A stretch of DNA of 47,424 bases from JBPOJN01 sp052033505 (GTDB taxonomy: Bacteria > UBA10199 > JACPAL01 > GCA-016699445): assembly GCA_052033505.1 (NCBI GenBank), contig JBPOJN010000051.1, positions 1-47,424 of the forward strand. The letters run 5' to 3'. Below, in pieces: positions 31,831-40,253 of the stretch (its first letter is position 1; the number at the start of each line of letters is the position of its first letter). The notes below the pieces were generated by a model. That model made no database searches, was not told the DNA's origin, and was given only the letters and a program-made list of their open reading frames with translations. The position numbers were made by a program, and so were the translations under genes.

Positions 31831-32417
31831 AATTTTTTTAAAAAACTCTCCATATACTTCCCCATCAAGTCAACCTCCAAGTTCACCGGATCGCCCACCT
31901 TCTTATGCTTCAGATTGGTCGCTTGGAACGTATGGGGAATGGCGCATAACGTAAAGCTCGCCGGCTTCAAACGATTCACCGTCATGCTGATGCCGTCGAC
32001 CGCGATGGAACCTTTCGGTATCAAATAACGCCTTAAATTTTTAGGCAGCGCCACTTCGATTTCCCACGAATCCCCGATGGCCCGGATTTTCAGGATCTTA
32101 CCCAACCCGTCCACGTGGCCCTGCACCAAATGCCCGTCGATGCGGTCGGAGAGGCGCATCGCCCGCTCGAGGTTGACGGCGTCACCGGCTTTCAGGGCTC
32201 CGAGGCTCGTGACGTTTAAAGTCTCGGGCGAGAGATCGGTATCGAAGCTTTTGCCGTTTTTGGACACGGCCGTCAGACAGCAGCCGTTGACCGCCACGCT
32301 GTCGCCGATTTTCAGGTCTTTGAGGGAAAAGGAAGATTCGATCGTCAGGCGCATCCCGGCCTTGACGGGGACGCGCTTCCGGATACGGCCTGTGCCTTCA
32401 ACGATGCCCTTAAACAT
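31827..32417 (-). CDS. ribE: Riboflavin synthase alpha chain
   Basis: Dismutates two 6,7-dimethyl-8-ribityllumazine to riboflavin. 196 residues with two lumazine-binding repeats: 'FKGIVEGTGRIR...VNGCCLTAV' and 'QGHVDGLGKI...VDGISMTVN'. The ATG at 32417 gives the invariant 'MFKGIVE' start; a TTG nine bases upstream is less likely. Only 17 bases separate it from the S8 protease stop, and no FMN-riboswitch (RFN) sequence is visible there. Weak -10-like TAGAAT lies within the end of the protease gene. Confidence 0.96.
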   Translation of the reverse strand: MFKGIVEGTGRIRKRVPVKAGMRLTIESSFSLKDLKIGDSVAVNGCCLTAVSKNGKSFDTDLSPETLNVTSLGALKAGDAVNLERAMRLSDRIDGHLVQGHVDGLGKILKIRAIGDSWEIEVALPKNLRRYLIPKGSIAVDGISMTVNRLKPASFTLCAIPHTFQATNLKHKKVGDPVNLEVDLMGKYMESFLKKL

Positions 32418-32434
32418 CGCGGCCAAATAGCATT

Positions 32435-35179
32435 CTAATAGCTTAAGACAAGGTCGTTCTTTTGGGTGGTGGCCGTCACTTCGATCTCATCGGGATCGGC
32501 CAAAGTCGGGTACCCAAAACAGGGTTCGTCTTCGCTTTCGACACAGATCTTGCCGTCTAAGTTATCGTCAACCCCGCCGATCAAATAATAACGCCCAGCC
32601 GGGATGCCTGCGAATTGAAACATGTAATTCGCTGTCAAATCCGTCTTCGTATAATATTTGGCCTCACCGCTGGAAGCGTCGACCAGAAGAATGATCATCT
32701 CGCCCAGGTTCACGGTATTTTTGTAACCATTGATACCGCTGCCGCCGGCCAAGTAATCCTCAATCTCTTCGCGCAATTGATCGATTTCGGTCGTCGCCGA
32801 CGTCGCGCCGACCTTGACCGTCACGTCTATGGTCTTGCTCGCGCCGGTGGTCGACTTGACCGTGACCGTCGCGCGATAATCCCCGGCCGCAAGGCCAGCG
32901 CGATTGACTGTCATCTTGAGCTGAGCCGGCGTGGACGCACCCGTCAGGCTCACGGTCAACCAACCTTCGCCGCCGCTCTGCGCGGTTTTCGTGACCGTCA
33001 ATCCCGGGATGCTGCCGCAGCCGCCCTGGACCAAGATGGTCTGCGTCGTCCCCAAAGCGCCGAAATTCACGGACTCAGCCGACAGTTTCAGCGATCCTGC
33101 GACGGCGACCGCGCCTCCGGTAAGTTCGCGCGCCTTCATCAAAGCCCCGCAGGCATTCACCAATCCATAACCGTAATATTTATCGCGCCCCACAGCGCCC
33201 AGGTCGACCGCCGAAGCGCTCAAAGCCTGCTTCATTTGCGCGATCGTGAGCGTCGGCCGGTCGGCCCATAACAGCGCCGCGACGCCGCTGACGTGGGCCG
33301 CCGCTTGGGACGTACCGATCAATTTCGCATATCCGTCAGAAACGGTGGGATGCACGGTGCTCAAAATACCTGAAGATCCCGAGCCTCCCGGGGCCACCAG
33401 AAATTGTGTATTCGCCGCACCGTCGCCGCCGTAGTTCGAGTATGACGTGGCGAACGCAAGATTCGCATAGACCGCACCGATCGAGAGCACGTTCGCGTTG
33501 GCCGCGGGATAAAAATTACAAGTGGCGTCGGCTACGTACTGGCCGGAGGCGTTCAGGCAATAACCCGGTCCGTGGGCTTCATTGCCGGCGGAAGCGATCA
33601 CGAGACTGCCTTGAGCTACCGCCGCGTTGATGGCATCGTTTAAAATGCCCGCACTCACCGCATCCATAGCAGCGCCAAGGCTTAGGTTAATAATGTCCGC
33701 GCGGGGGCGTGCAGCATCGATGTGACAGGTCCAAGTCGACGGATTGTAAGAATAATTACCCGCCTGAATGCCTGATTCTACCGACGTAAAAGGCGAGCAT
33801 TCGGCGATATTCGGAAGCTTCGCCGCATAGCGGATCGCTTGCGAGACGTCGGCTAGCGTGCCGTTGCCTTCGAACCCCATCGCGCGCAGGGGGAGGATTT
33901 TCACGCGCGGCGCGATACCGGCGATGCCGACGGCGTTATCGATCTTCGCCCCGATAATGCCGGCGATGTGCGTGCCGTGCCAGCTGCTGCCCCCAGGGAG
34001 GCCTAAGCTCGCATTGTGATCTCCCGGATCGGTCGGGTCGCTGTCGGGTCCAGCCGTCGTATCGAGATCGAGATCCTCGATACCGTCGATCTTGTCGTGA
34101 ATGAAATCGTATCCCGCAAGCAAACGCCCTTGAAGATCCGGATGCTCAGGACGAATGCCGGTATCCACGACCGCTACGACGACGTCGCGAACCGGGTTCG
34201 TGGCCTGCCATGCGTCGGTTAAATTCAAAACATCGAGATTCCACTGACTGCCGTACAAAGTGTCCGTGGGACTGGCGTAGGATTGGGTTTTCAGGAAATA
34301 ATTCAAACCCGCTTCGTAGCCTTGAGCCCTCAACTCCGCGACCTTTTGCAGAGTCGCCTCGATGAGACGATCGCGGTGATCTTGTTTCTGTGCGACCAAG
34401 GCACCGAATCCGGTGTTTTTACTTTTCAGCGAAAGGTTTGATGTCTCTTCCGGCACGGTAACTTGCAAGATCTGAAACGGCGTGTCTTGGGCCATTTCGG
34501 AAGGTCCGGCCGCATCTCCATCCGCCGCCGCTTCGCGCATCGACAAAGCCGCCGGAGCGGTAGTCCTGCCTCTAACGATCACCTGACCCGGCACGAAGGG
34601 CGGTACAGTGGAAGAACTGGAGTTCACTCGCAAACTTGCAGATCCCACGACAACGGATTCGTCGGCCGCCACCTGGGAAATCTGCACCTGACCCCCCAAC
34701 TGAGGCCCCGTCGCATTCCCCGAAACTTTGAAATAAATCTCCCCACCCAGGCTCAATTGAGCCGGACCGCCGCTCGATCCCGACTCAATCGCATACGCGC
34801 TGGAAAAATCCGAAAGCGCGCTCAGATCAAACAGAATCTTATCTTTTTCGATATCATAATAACCGCTGTCGACGACGTAAGAGCTGCCACCCGGACGGAT
34901 CGCGACGACCTTCACCGTATGCGCGTTATCCTTATATTCACCATCGTAAGGGCTGTAGGGTTCGGCACCGGGATCATAAACCGTCGCATCGGTGCTGTCC
35001 GGAGCAGGTTCATTAAAGACCAACATGATGCGGTCGCCTTTGCCATTCACCTTTTCGGCGGCCCAAGGACCCGAAAATTTTTGATCGGTACCACTTAAAC
35101 CCGAACCGCATCCGGTGAAGGATAAGACGAGAACGGAAAAAATGAAAAAGGCCAGCGGACGTTGAGAACGAACTTTCAT
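32435..35179 (-). CDS. Subtilisin-like (S8) serine protease lipoprotein
   Basis: 914 residues. Lipoprotein signal with lipobox 'LSFTGC', Cys24. A long N-terminal region (about 25-300) includes a beta-rich part and a propeptide-like tail. Peptidase S8 domain about 305-680: Asp339 in 'VVDTGIRPEHPD', His401 in 'HGTHIAGIIG', oxyanion Asn in 'SAGNE', Ser624 in 'GTSQAAAHVSG'; catalytic triad complete. Then a BACON/Ig-like domain (about 690-790) and a C-terminal carboxypeptidase-regulatory-like domain with 'GVDDNLDGKIC'. GGGAGA precedes the ATG. It sits between ribD and ribE, splitting the riboflavin genes. Anchored to a membrane leaflet; substrate unknown. Confidence 0.93.
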   Translation of the reverse strand: MKVRSQRPLAFFIFSVLVLSFTGCGSGLSGTDQKFSGPWAAEKVNGKGDRIMLVFNEPAPDSTDATVYDPGAEPYSPYDGEYKDNAHTVKVVAIRPGGSSYVVDSGYYDIEKDKILFDLSALSDFSSAYAIESGSSGGPAQLSLGGEIYFKVSGNATGPQLGGQVQISQVAADESVVVGSASLRVNSSSSTVPPFVPGQVIVRGRTTAPAALSMREAAADGDAAGPSEMAQDTPFQILQVTVPEETSNLSLKSKNTGFGALVAQKQDHRDRLIEATLQKVAELRAQGYEAGLNYFLKTQSYASPTDTLYGSQWNLDVLNLTDAWQATNPVRDVVVAVVDTGIRPEHPDLQGRLLAGYDFIHDKIDGIEDLDLDTTAGPDSDPTDPGDHNASLGLPGGSSWHGTHIAGIIGAKIDNAVGIAGIAPRVKILPLRAMGFEGNGTLADVSQAIRYAAKLPNIAECSPFTSVESGIQAGNYSYNPSTWTCHIDAARPRADIINLSLGAAMDAVSAGILNDAINAAVAQGSLVIASAGNEAHGPGYCLNASGQYVADATCNFYPAANANVLSIGAVYANLAFATSYSNYGGDGAANTQFLVAPGGSGSSGILSTVHPTVSDGYAKLIGTSQAAAHVSGVAALLWADRPTLTIAQMKQALSASAVDLGAVGRDKYYGYGLVNACGALMKARELTGGAVAVAGSLKLSAESVNFGALGTTQTILVQGGCGSIPGLTVTKTAQSGGEGWLTVSLTGASTPAQLKMTVNRAGLAAGDYRATVTVKSTTGASKTIDVTVKVGATSATTEIDQLREEIEDYLAGGSGINGYKNTVNLGEMIILLVDASSGEAKYYTKTDLTANYMFQFAGIPAGRYYLIGGVDDNLDGKICVESEDEPCFGYPTLADPDEIEVTATTQKNDLVLSY

Positions 35180-35377
35180 GAATGTCTCCCGAGTGATACG
35201 ATGAGCGTCTTTTTGTTATCGACTTCGCATGACAATGCAGTTGCCCTTGGATTTGAATTCTCACATTGAGAGCGCTAACCCTCATTTTTGGGAAATCCAG
35301 ACCCCGATAACGCTAGCCTTTAAACTCAGTCACGTCTGTAATCTATTGAAATAATTGAATTTAATAATACAGACCTT

Positions 35378-35393
35378 TGGCAAGCATCTTGCT
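35378..35393 (+). promoter_or_regulatory. Predicted sigma-54 promoter of the 35421 gene
   Basis: TGGCAAGCATCTTGCT matches TGGCACRNNNNTTGCW at every position except the sixth, with 10 bases between GG and GC. The start of transcription would be near 35404, leaving a short leader with AGAGGA (35409-35414) before the ATG at 35421. An AT-rich stretch (about 35340-35370) lies directly upstream. Confidence 0.7.
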
Positions 35394-35420
35394 TGGTATT
35401 GGTCTTACAGAGGAAATCTT

Positions 35421-35804
35421 ATGGGTCTATTAGACATGTTCGGACTGGGTGGCGTCGCCGGTACTGTATTAGGAGGGCCTTTCAGCGGCTCAGGTTCAGG
35501 AATGCCTTTCATGCACGGAGCGGACAGCCAATACCAACTGCAAATGGCCCAAATCGGCTCTCAAAACATGCAGGCTCAATACATGTTCCAGATGGCCTCG
35601 ATGCAGATCAATGCCCAAAAGGAAATGGCTTTTGAAAAACTCGATACCTCTCTGAGAATCGCCAAACTCGACTACTTAGCCCGCATGAATGAGACCGAGA
35701 ACCAGCACAAAGTCGACATGCGCGAGCTCGACGTACGGGAACACGAAATCGACCTGCAATATCAGCAGGCGAATTCCCAGTCGACTTCCGACTTCCTCAC
35801 GTAA
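35421..35804 (+). CDS. Orphan small protein with Gly/Met-rich N-terminus and helical tail
   Basis: 127 residues. N-terminal 'MGLLDMFGLGGVAGTVLGG' is Gly-rich and hydrophobic but not a cleavable signal; then a Gln/Met-rich segment with 'YQLQMAQIGSQNMQAQYMFQ', and a charged helix ('IAKLDYLARMNETENQHKVD') likely to form a coiled coil. No family recognised. The ATG at 35421 has AGAGGA at good spacing; an earlier start at 35355 would lie upstream of the predicted sigma-54 promoter and is rejected. It is flanked by ribD (convergent, 8-base overlap) and the S8 protease (divergent). The N-terminus resembles that of the DUF937 protein at 14650, possibly by chance. Confidence 0.75.
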   Translation: MGLLDMFGLGGVAGTVLGGPFSGSGSGMPFMHGADSQYQLQMAQIGSQNMQAQYMFQMASMQINAQKEMAFEKLDTSLRIAKLDYLARMNETENQHKVDMRELDVREHEIDLQYQQANSQSTSDFLT

Positions 35805-36816
35805 ACTCGCAGAGCAGATCACGTCCCAGCTTCGAAATTTTCATGCGATTCGTAGAAAATCCGGCTTTTTGGAGAGCAGCCACAAGCCACGTCGAGACGT
35901 CCCATCCTTTAGGTCCGTAAATCTTAGGCGAAACGAATACCAAGACGCGATCAACCGCTTTTTGCTCCAAAAACGACTTCCAGATGCGGTGTCCGCCTTC
36001 GACTAACAACGACAAAACACCCTTCTGCGCCGATTCAGAGAGTAGTTTGCTTAAATCTGCCTTTCCTCTTGGGCCCTTAAAAACCCAGGTAGACGCCTCT
36101 CCGTCCCTGAAAACCTTCGCTTTCAGGGACAGGCGCGTTTTGCCCTTTACGATTATCCGGATCGGATTTTTTCCGTTTTTTTTGAGCCGGGTCGTCAACC
36201 GAGGATCATCGCTTCGAATCGTCCCCGCTCCGACCAAGATCGCGTCCGTTTGATCGCGCAGTTCGTGGGTAAACCGATCCGCCGCGGGACCCGTGATTTT
36301 CAGAGGCGCCGTCTTATGCCCCTTTTTCACCGCAATTTTCCCATCCCGCGTCATCGCGATTTTCAGCGTCACATAAGGCCGGTGTTCGGTACGATGCGTA
36401 ATGTAAGCGCGGTTCAAATCCCGGCATTCTTCTTCGAGCACCCCTACGCGCACGCGGATTCTGTTTTTTTTCAAGAGACGGATCCCCTTGCCGGAGACCT
36501 TGGGATCCGGATCCTTCATGCCGACCACGACATCACGGATCCCGCTTTTGAGGATGGCTTCCGCGCACGGAGGCGTGCGGCCATAATGGGCACAGGGTTC
36601 CAGCGTGACGTATAAAGACAGACCTCTGAGATCTTTTAATTTCTTGAGGGCCTCGATCTCGGCGTGAGGCTCACCCGCTTTATGATGATATCCACGCGCA
36701 ACGATTTTACCCTTTCGGACGAGAATACAGCCCACCATAGGATTGGGCGAGGTACGCCCTTTCGCCTTGGCGGCTTCGGCTAAGGCGAGCGACATAAAAT
36801 GTTCGTCACGGGTCAT
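35797..36816 (-). CDS. ribD: Bifunctional riboflavin deaminase/reductase RibD
   Basis: 339 residues. Deaminase half (about 1-145): 'TSPNPMVGCILVRKGKIV', zinc site 'GEPHAEIEAL' and 'TLEPCAHYGRTPPCAEAI'. Reductase half (about 147-339): 'RPYVTLKIAMTRDGKIA', 'DAILVGAGTIRSDDPRLT' and 'LLVEGGHRIWKSFLE'. It converts the GTP cyclohydrolase II product to ArP. Elsewhere it is usually first in ribD-ribE-ribBA-ribH; here two unrelated genes separate it from ribE. Divergent from panD. Confidence 0.97.
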   Translation of the reverse strand: MTRDEHFMSLALAEAAKAKGRTSPNPMVGCILVRKGKIVARGYHHKAGEPHAEIEALKKLKDLRGLSLYVTLEPCAHYGRTPPCAEAILKSGIRDVVVGMKDPDPKVSGKGIRLLKKNRIRVRVGVLEEECRDLNRAYITHRTEHRPYVTLKIAMTRDGKIAVKKGHKTAPLKITGPAADRFTHELRDQTDAILVGAGTIRSDDPRLTTRLKKNGKNPIRIIVKGKTRLSLKAKVFRDGEASTWVFKGPRGKADLSKLLSESAQKGVLSLLVEGGHRIWKSFLEQKAVDRVLVFVSPKIYGPKGWDVSTWLVAALQKAGFSTNRMKISKLGRDLLCEFT

Positions 36817-36826
36817 GAATGTTATC

Positions 36827-36856
36827 TTGACGAAAAAGCTCCGGAAAAATTAGACT
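36827..36856 (+). promoter_or_regulatory. Predicted promoter of panD giving a near-leaderless mRNA
   Basis: TTGACG (36827-36832), 18 bases, TAGACT (36851-36856). The predicted transcript start near 36863 is four bases before the panD ATG. No purine-rich ribosome-binding sequence can fit in that leader. Confidence 0.55.
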
Positions 36857-36866
36857 TTACGACCCT

Positions 36867-37259
36867 ATGTACACGACTCTTTTGAAATGCAAGATCCATC
36901 GCGCGCGCGTGACGGAAGCCGACTTGCACTATGAAGGCAGTTGCTCGATCGATCAGAACCTCATGAAGGCCGCCGGTCTCGTGGCCCATGAGCACATCCA
37001 TATTTGGAACGTCTCGAACGGGCAACGCTTCGAAACCTACGTGATCCCGGCGCCCAAAGGTTCCGGCTGCATCAAGATCAACGGCGGCGCCGCTCATCAC
37101 GCAAAAAAAGGCGACTTGGTCATCATCGCGAGCTTCGGCCACTACGGGGCCCGCGAGATGAAGACGCATAAACCCAAAGTCGTCTTCGTCGACGAGAAAA
37201 ATAAAGTCAAAAAAATCGCCCGCAAGAGCGGCAGCAAAGATCCGCTGCCCATTATCTAA
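36867..37259 (+). CDS. panD: Aspartate 1-decarboxylase proenzyme
   Basis: Pyruvoyl-dependent enzyme making beta-alanine for pantothenate. 130 residues. Self-cleavage is expected between Gly24 and Ser25 in 'HYEGSCSID', giving the pyruvoyl group. 'KCKIHRARVTEADLHYEGS' and 'YVIPAPKGSGCIKINGGAAH' are family blocks. Stands alone with its own promoter between ribD and ilvC. The basic C-terminal tail is slightly longer than usual. Confidence 0.97.
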   Translation: MYTTLLKCKIHRARVTEADLHYEGSCSIDQNLMKAAGLVAHEHIHIWNVSNGQRFETYVIPAPKGSGCIKINGGAAHHAKKGDLVIIASFGHYGAREMKTHKPKVVFVDEKNKVKKIARKSGSKDPLPII

Positions 37260-37299
37260 AACGCACATTCATTCGATTCATTCATTTTAAGGAGATCCC

Positions 37300-38370
37300 A
37301 TGGCTACCATTTACTATGACAAAGACGCTTCCCTCGACCCGCTGAAAGGCAAGAAAATCGTCGTTTTCGGCTACGGTTCGCAAGGTCATGCCCATGCGCT
37401 GAACCTCAAAGACAGCGGCCTCGACGTCTCTGTCTGCTTGAAATCCGGAAGCTCCGCGATCGACCGCGCACGCGCCGCGGGACTGAAAGTGGTCACGGAC
37501 GCCGATGAAGCCGCGAAAAGCGCCGACGTGGTCATGGTCGTCATCCCGGACGAGCATCAGAAAAAATTATGGGACGATCACCTGCAGAAAAACCTGAAAC
37601 AAGGCGCGGCGTTGTTCTTCGCGCACGGTTTTAACGTTCATTTCAAACGCATCGTGCCCCGCGCGGATCTCGACGTGATCTTGATCGCCCCGAAAGGCCC
37701 GGGCCACCTCGTGCGTTCGCAATACCAAGAAGGCGCGGGCGTCCCCTGCCTGATCGCCGTCGAGCAAAACGCCTCCGGCAAGGCCAAAGAAATCGGCTTG
37801 GCCTACGCCAAAGGCATCGGCGGCAGCCGCGGCGGTATCTTGGAGACGACGTTCAAGGAAGAAACCGAAACCGATCTTTTCGGCGAGCAAGCCGTCCTCT
37901 GCGGCGGCGTCAGCGCCCTGATGAAGGCCGGATTCGACACGCTGGTCAAAGCCGGCTATCAGCCCGAAGTCGCGTATTTCGAATGTCTGCACGAAATGAA
38001 ACTCATCGTCGACTTGATCTACAACGGCGGTTTGGCCAACATGCGTTATTCCATCTCCAACACCGCCGAATTCGGCGACTACACGCGCGGCCCGCGCATC
38101 ATCACGGCGGAGACGCAGAAGGAAATGGAGAAAATCCTCAAGGAAATCCAGGAAGGTAAGTTCGCCAAGGATTTCATCGACGAATGCGAAGGTGGCACGC
38201 CGATCCTCTCCAAAAACCGCACCGAAGCCCCGACGACGTTGGTCGAGAAAGTCGGCAGTGCCTTGCGTGCGATGATGCCGTGGTTGAAGGGCTCTGAACA
38301 GAAGCGCGAGCAGCATACGGGAGAGACGATCTCTTCTTCACAGCAAACCCCTTTAGCGACAAGGCGTTGA
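37300..38370 (+). CDS. ilvC: Ketol-acid reductoisomerase, class I
   Basis: NADPH/Mg enzyme of valine, leucine and isoleucine synthesis. 356 residues. Rossmann motif 'VVFGYGSQGHAHALNLKDSG', 'IAPKGPGHLVRSQYQEGAG', metal ligands in 'FGEQAVLCGGVSALMKAGFD' and 'YFECLHEMKLIVDLIYNGG'. Core ends near residue 333; a 20-odd residue polar tail ('TGETISSSQQTPLATRR') is extra. AAGGAG lies seven bases before the ATG. No ilvB/N or ilvD nearby. Confidence 0.98.
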   Translation: MATIYYDKDASLDPLKGKKIVVFGYGSQGHAHALNLKDSGLDVSVCLKSGSSAIDRARAAGLKVVTDADEAAKSADVVMVVIPDEHQKKLWDDHLQKNLKQGAALFFAHGFNVHFKRIVPRADLDVILIAPKGPGHLVRSQYQEGAGVPCLIAVEQNASGKAKEIGLAYAKGIGGSRGGILETTFKEETETDLFGEQAVLCGGVSALMKAGFDTLVKAGYQPEVAYFECLHEMKLIVDLIYNGGLANMRYSISNTAEFGDYTRGPRIITAETQKEMEKILKEIQEGKFAKDFIDECEGGTPILSKNRTEAPTTLVEKVGSALRAMMPWLKGSEQKREQHTGETISSSQQTPLATRR

Positions 38371-38374
38371 TCCA

Positions 38375-38755
38375 TTGATCCAGGTTCATTATAAAAAAGG
38401 GTTTGGGATCCTCATCGCCGCCCTAGCGGGAGTCGTACTCGTACTCAACCTGACTTTATTTATCTTAGGCACCGTCAAAATTCTGCAATTTTTGCTCGGC
38501 TTATTTTTGCTTTTCGCGGCCTTTTCCTATTTAACCAAACCCATTTTCGAATTGAGGGAAAACGAACTGGTGTTGCTCAATATGTTCGGAATGCCACTTA
38601 AGCGTCATCGATTCGATAGACTGAGTGATTTCCAGGTGACCGACGACAAGATCACGCTCAGCCAAAACGGCAATCTTATCCCCATCAAGATCAACAAAAC
38701 TCTCGCACGCTCCGACGAATGGGAGCTTTTTTTAAACAAGATCACCAACGCGTAA
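38375..38755 (+). CDS. Small membrane protein with PH-like cytoplasmic domain
   Basis: 126 residues starting at TTG, with AAGG about ten bases upstream. Two adjacent transmembrane segments (about 11-33 and 37-55) are followed by a soluble part 'FELRENELVLLNMFGMPLKR' and 'DFQVTDDKITLSQNGNLIPI', the pattern of bacterial PH-domain membrane proteins (bPH/YcxB-like). Four bases after the ilvC stop, so probably co-transcribed, but no functional link is known. Family assignment is tentative. Confidence 0.7.
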   Translation: MIQVHYKKGFGILIAALAGVVLVLNLTLFILGTVKILQFLLGLFLLFAAFSYLTKPIFELRENELVLLNMFGMPLKRHRFDRLSDFQVTDDKITLSQNGNLIPIKINKTLARSDEWELFLNKITNA

Positions 38756-38762
38756 TGCGTAT

Positions 38763-40127
38763 TTAAACCAGCTCGAACGTCTCCAAATACTCTGGCGCCT
38801 CACATTGCCAGTGCAACTCTTCTTCAATCCTTTTCTGAAGGGCGGCCGCAGCCAAAGGTTCCCCGTGAGTAATGAAAGTTCGCTTGGGCGGATGCCGGAA
38901 ATTTTTCAGCCAACCTAAGATTTCGTCGACGTCCGCATGCGCCGACAAAGTGTCGATCAAACCGACTTCGGCCTTCACCGGAATCTTCATGCCGTGGATC
39001 TTGATATGATCTGCGCCATTGATGAAGGCCTCGCCGCGCGTACCCGCCGACTGAAATCCAACGAAGAGAATCAGGTTTTTGGGATCGGGCACCAGGTTTT
39101 TCAAGTGATGCAGGACTCGTCCGCCAGTCGCCATGCCCGAGGCTGAGACGATGATACAGGGCTCGGTGCGGGCCGCGAGACGTTTGGATTCTTCGATGCC
39201 GGAGACGAACGTCGCGGTCCGGAAAATACCCTCGAATTCAGACTTCGGAATCGCCAAGTCTCCGTTCAAGTCGCGGAAAATCGTCGTGGCTTCCGTCGCC
39301 ATCGGGCTATTCACAAAAACCGGCACGTTCGGCAGACGGCCTTTTTCTTTTAGCTTCTTGAGGATGTAGAGGACCTGCTGCACGCGACCGACGGCGAAGG
39401 CGGGAATCAATACGATGCCACCACGCTCCACGGTTTTTTTCACGTAGCGTTCGATGGTCTCGGCCGGGTCTTCATGTGAATGACAGCGGTTGCCGTAGGT
39501 GGATTCGATGACCAAGTAATCCGTCTCGTAAACCGGCACCGGCGGCTTCATTAATTCCGAGGACGGACGTCCCAAGTCTCCGGAAAACGTCAGAACACGA
39601 CCCGAAATCATCATCTGCACGACGGCTGCACCCAAAATATGGCCTGCACGCAAAAACTGAAACGACATGTGACGCATGAGTTCAGTCTTTTTTTCGAACG
39701 GAACGGACTGAAAATATTTCAACGACTCACGCGCGTCGGCTTCGGTGTAGAGAGGCAAAGCGGGACGGTGTTTCGTAAATTTGTAACGATTGGCGAACTC
39801 CGCATCTTCTTCCTGCAAATGCCCCGAATCCGGCAACAGTACGCCGCAAAGCGCGCGCGTGGCGGGCGTCGCATAGACCGAACCGCGAAAACCGTTTTTG
39901 ACCAAGAGTGGCAAATATCCCGTATGATCGATGTGCGCATGCGTCAAAAGAACAGAATCGATCTGACTCGCCTTGATCGGCAGAGGATGCCAGTTGCGCT
40001 GCCTGAGGAGTTTGAGACCTTGAAAAAGCCCGCAATCGACCAAAAAATGCCTCTTTTCGAAAGAGACCAGGAACTTTGCCCCCGTCACCGTGCCCGTCGC
40101 ACCGATGAATTGAATGGTTGCGGCCAT
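38763..40127 (-). CDS. Metallo-beta-lactamase-fold, beta-CASP RNase-like protein
   Basis: 454 residues from the ATG at 40127 ('MAATIQFIGATGTVTGAKFL'); a TTG at 40178 could add 17 residues. Zinc motif HxHxDH in 'LLTHAHIDHTGYLPLL', a beta-CASP domain, and the C-terminal 'SASGMATGGRVLHHLKN', 'LSAHADVDEIL' and 'FITHGEP' motifs. This is the CPSF73-like bacterial group that includes TTHA0252-type ribonucleases, so RNA processing or decay is likely. Convergent with the small PH-like gene seven bases away. Confidence 0.93.
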   Translation of the reverse strand: MAATIQFIGATGTVTGAKFLVSFEKRHFLVDCGLFQGLKLLRQRNWHPLPIKASQIDSVLLTHAHIDHTGYLPLLVKNGFRGSVYATPATRALCGVLLPDSGHLQEEDAEFANRYKFTKHRPALPLYTEADARESLKYFQSVPFEKKTELMRHMSFQFLRAGHILGAAVVQMMISGRVLTFSGDLGRPSSELMKPPVPVYETDYLVIESTYGNRCHSHEDPAETIERYVKKTVERGGIVLIPAFAVGRVQQVLYILKKLKEKGRLPNVPVFVNSPMATEATTIFRDLNGDLAIPKSEFEGIFRTATFVSGIEESKRLAARTEPCIIVSASGMATGGRVLHHLKNLVPDPKNLILFVGFQSAGTRGEAFINGADHIKIHGMKIPVKAEVGLIDTLSAHADVDEILGWLKNFRHPPKRTFITHGEPLAAAALQKRIEEELHWQCEAPEYLETFELV

Positions 40128-40216
40128 CGTTTGCAGAAGAGAGGAACCGAACAGCTCCTTATGCGTCCAGTGTAACAAATCACACGAAGTTTGTGGAAAC
40201 TAATTGGGGAAATTAA

Positions 40217-40246
40217 TTGTTTTCCTTTAAAAAGATCCGCTGTAAG
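40217..40246 (+). promoter_or_regulatory. Predicted promoter of gltX giving a near-leaderless mRNA
   Basis: TTGTTT (40217-40222), 18 bases, TGTAAG (40241-40246). Predicted transcript start near 40253, one base before the gltX ATG at 40254. No Shine-Dalgarno sequence upstream of that ATG. Confidence 0.45.
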
Positions 40247-40253
40247 TGCGCCC

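Noticed and set aside
32418..32434. FMN riboswitch in front of ribE
   Set aside because: The gap is only 17 bases and no RFN consensus blocks are visible there or upstream of ribD.
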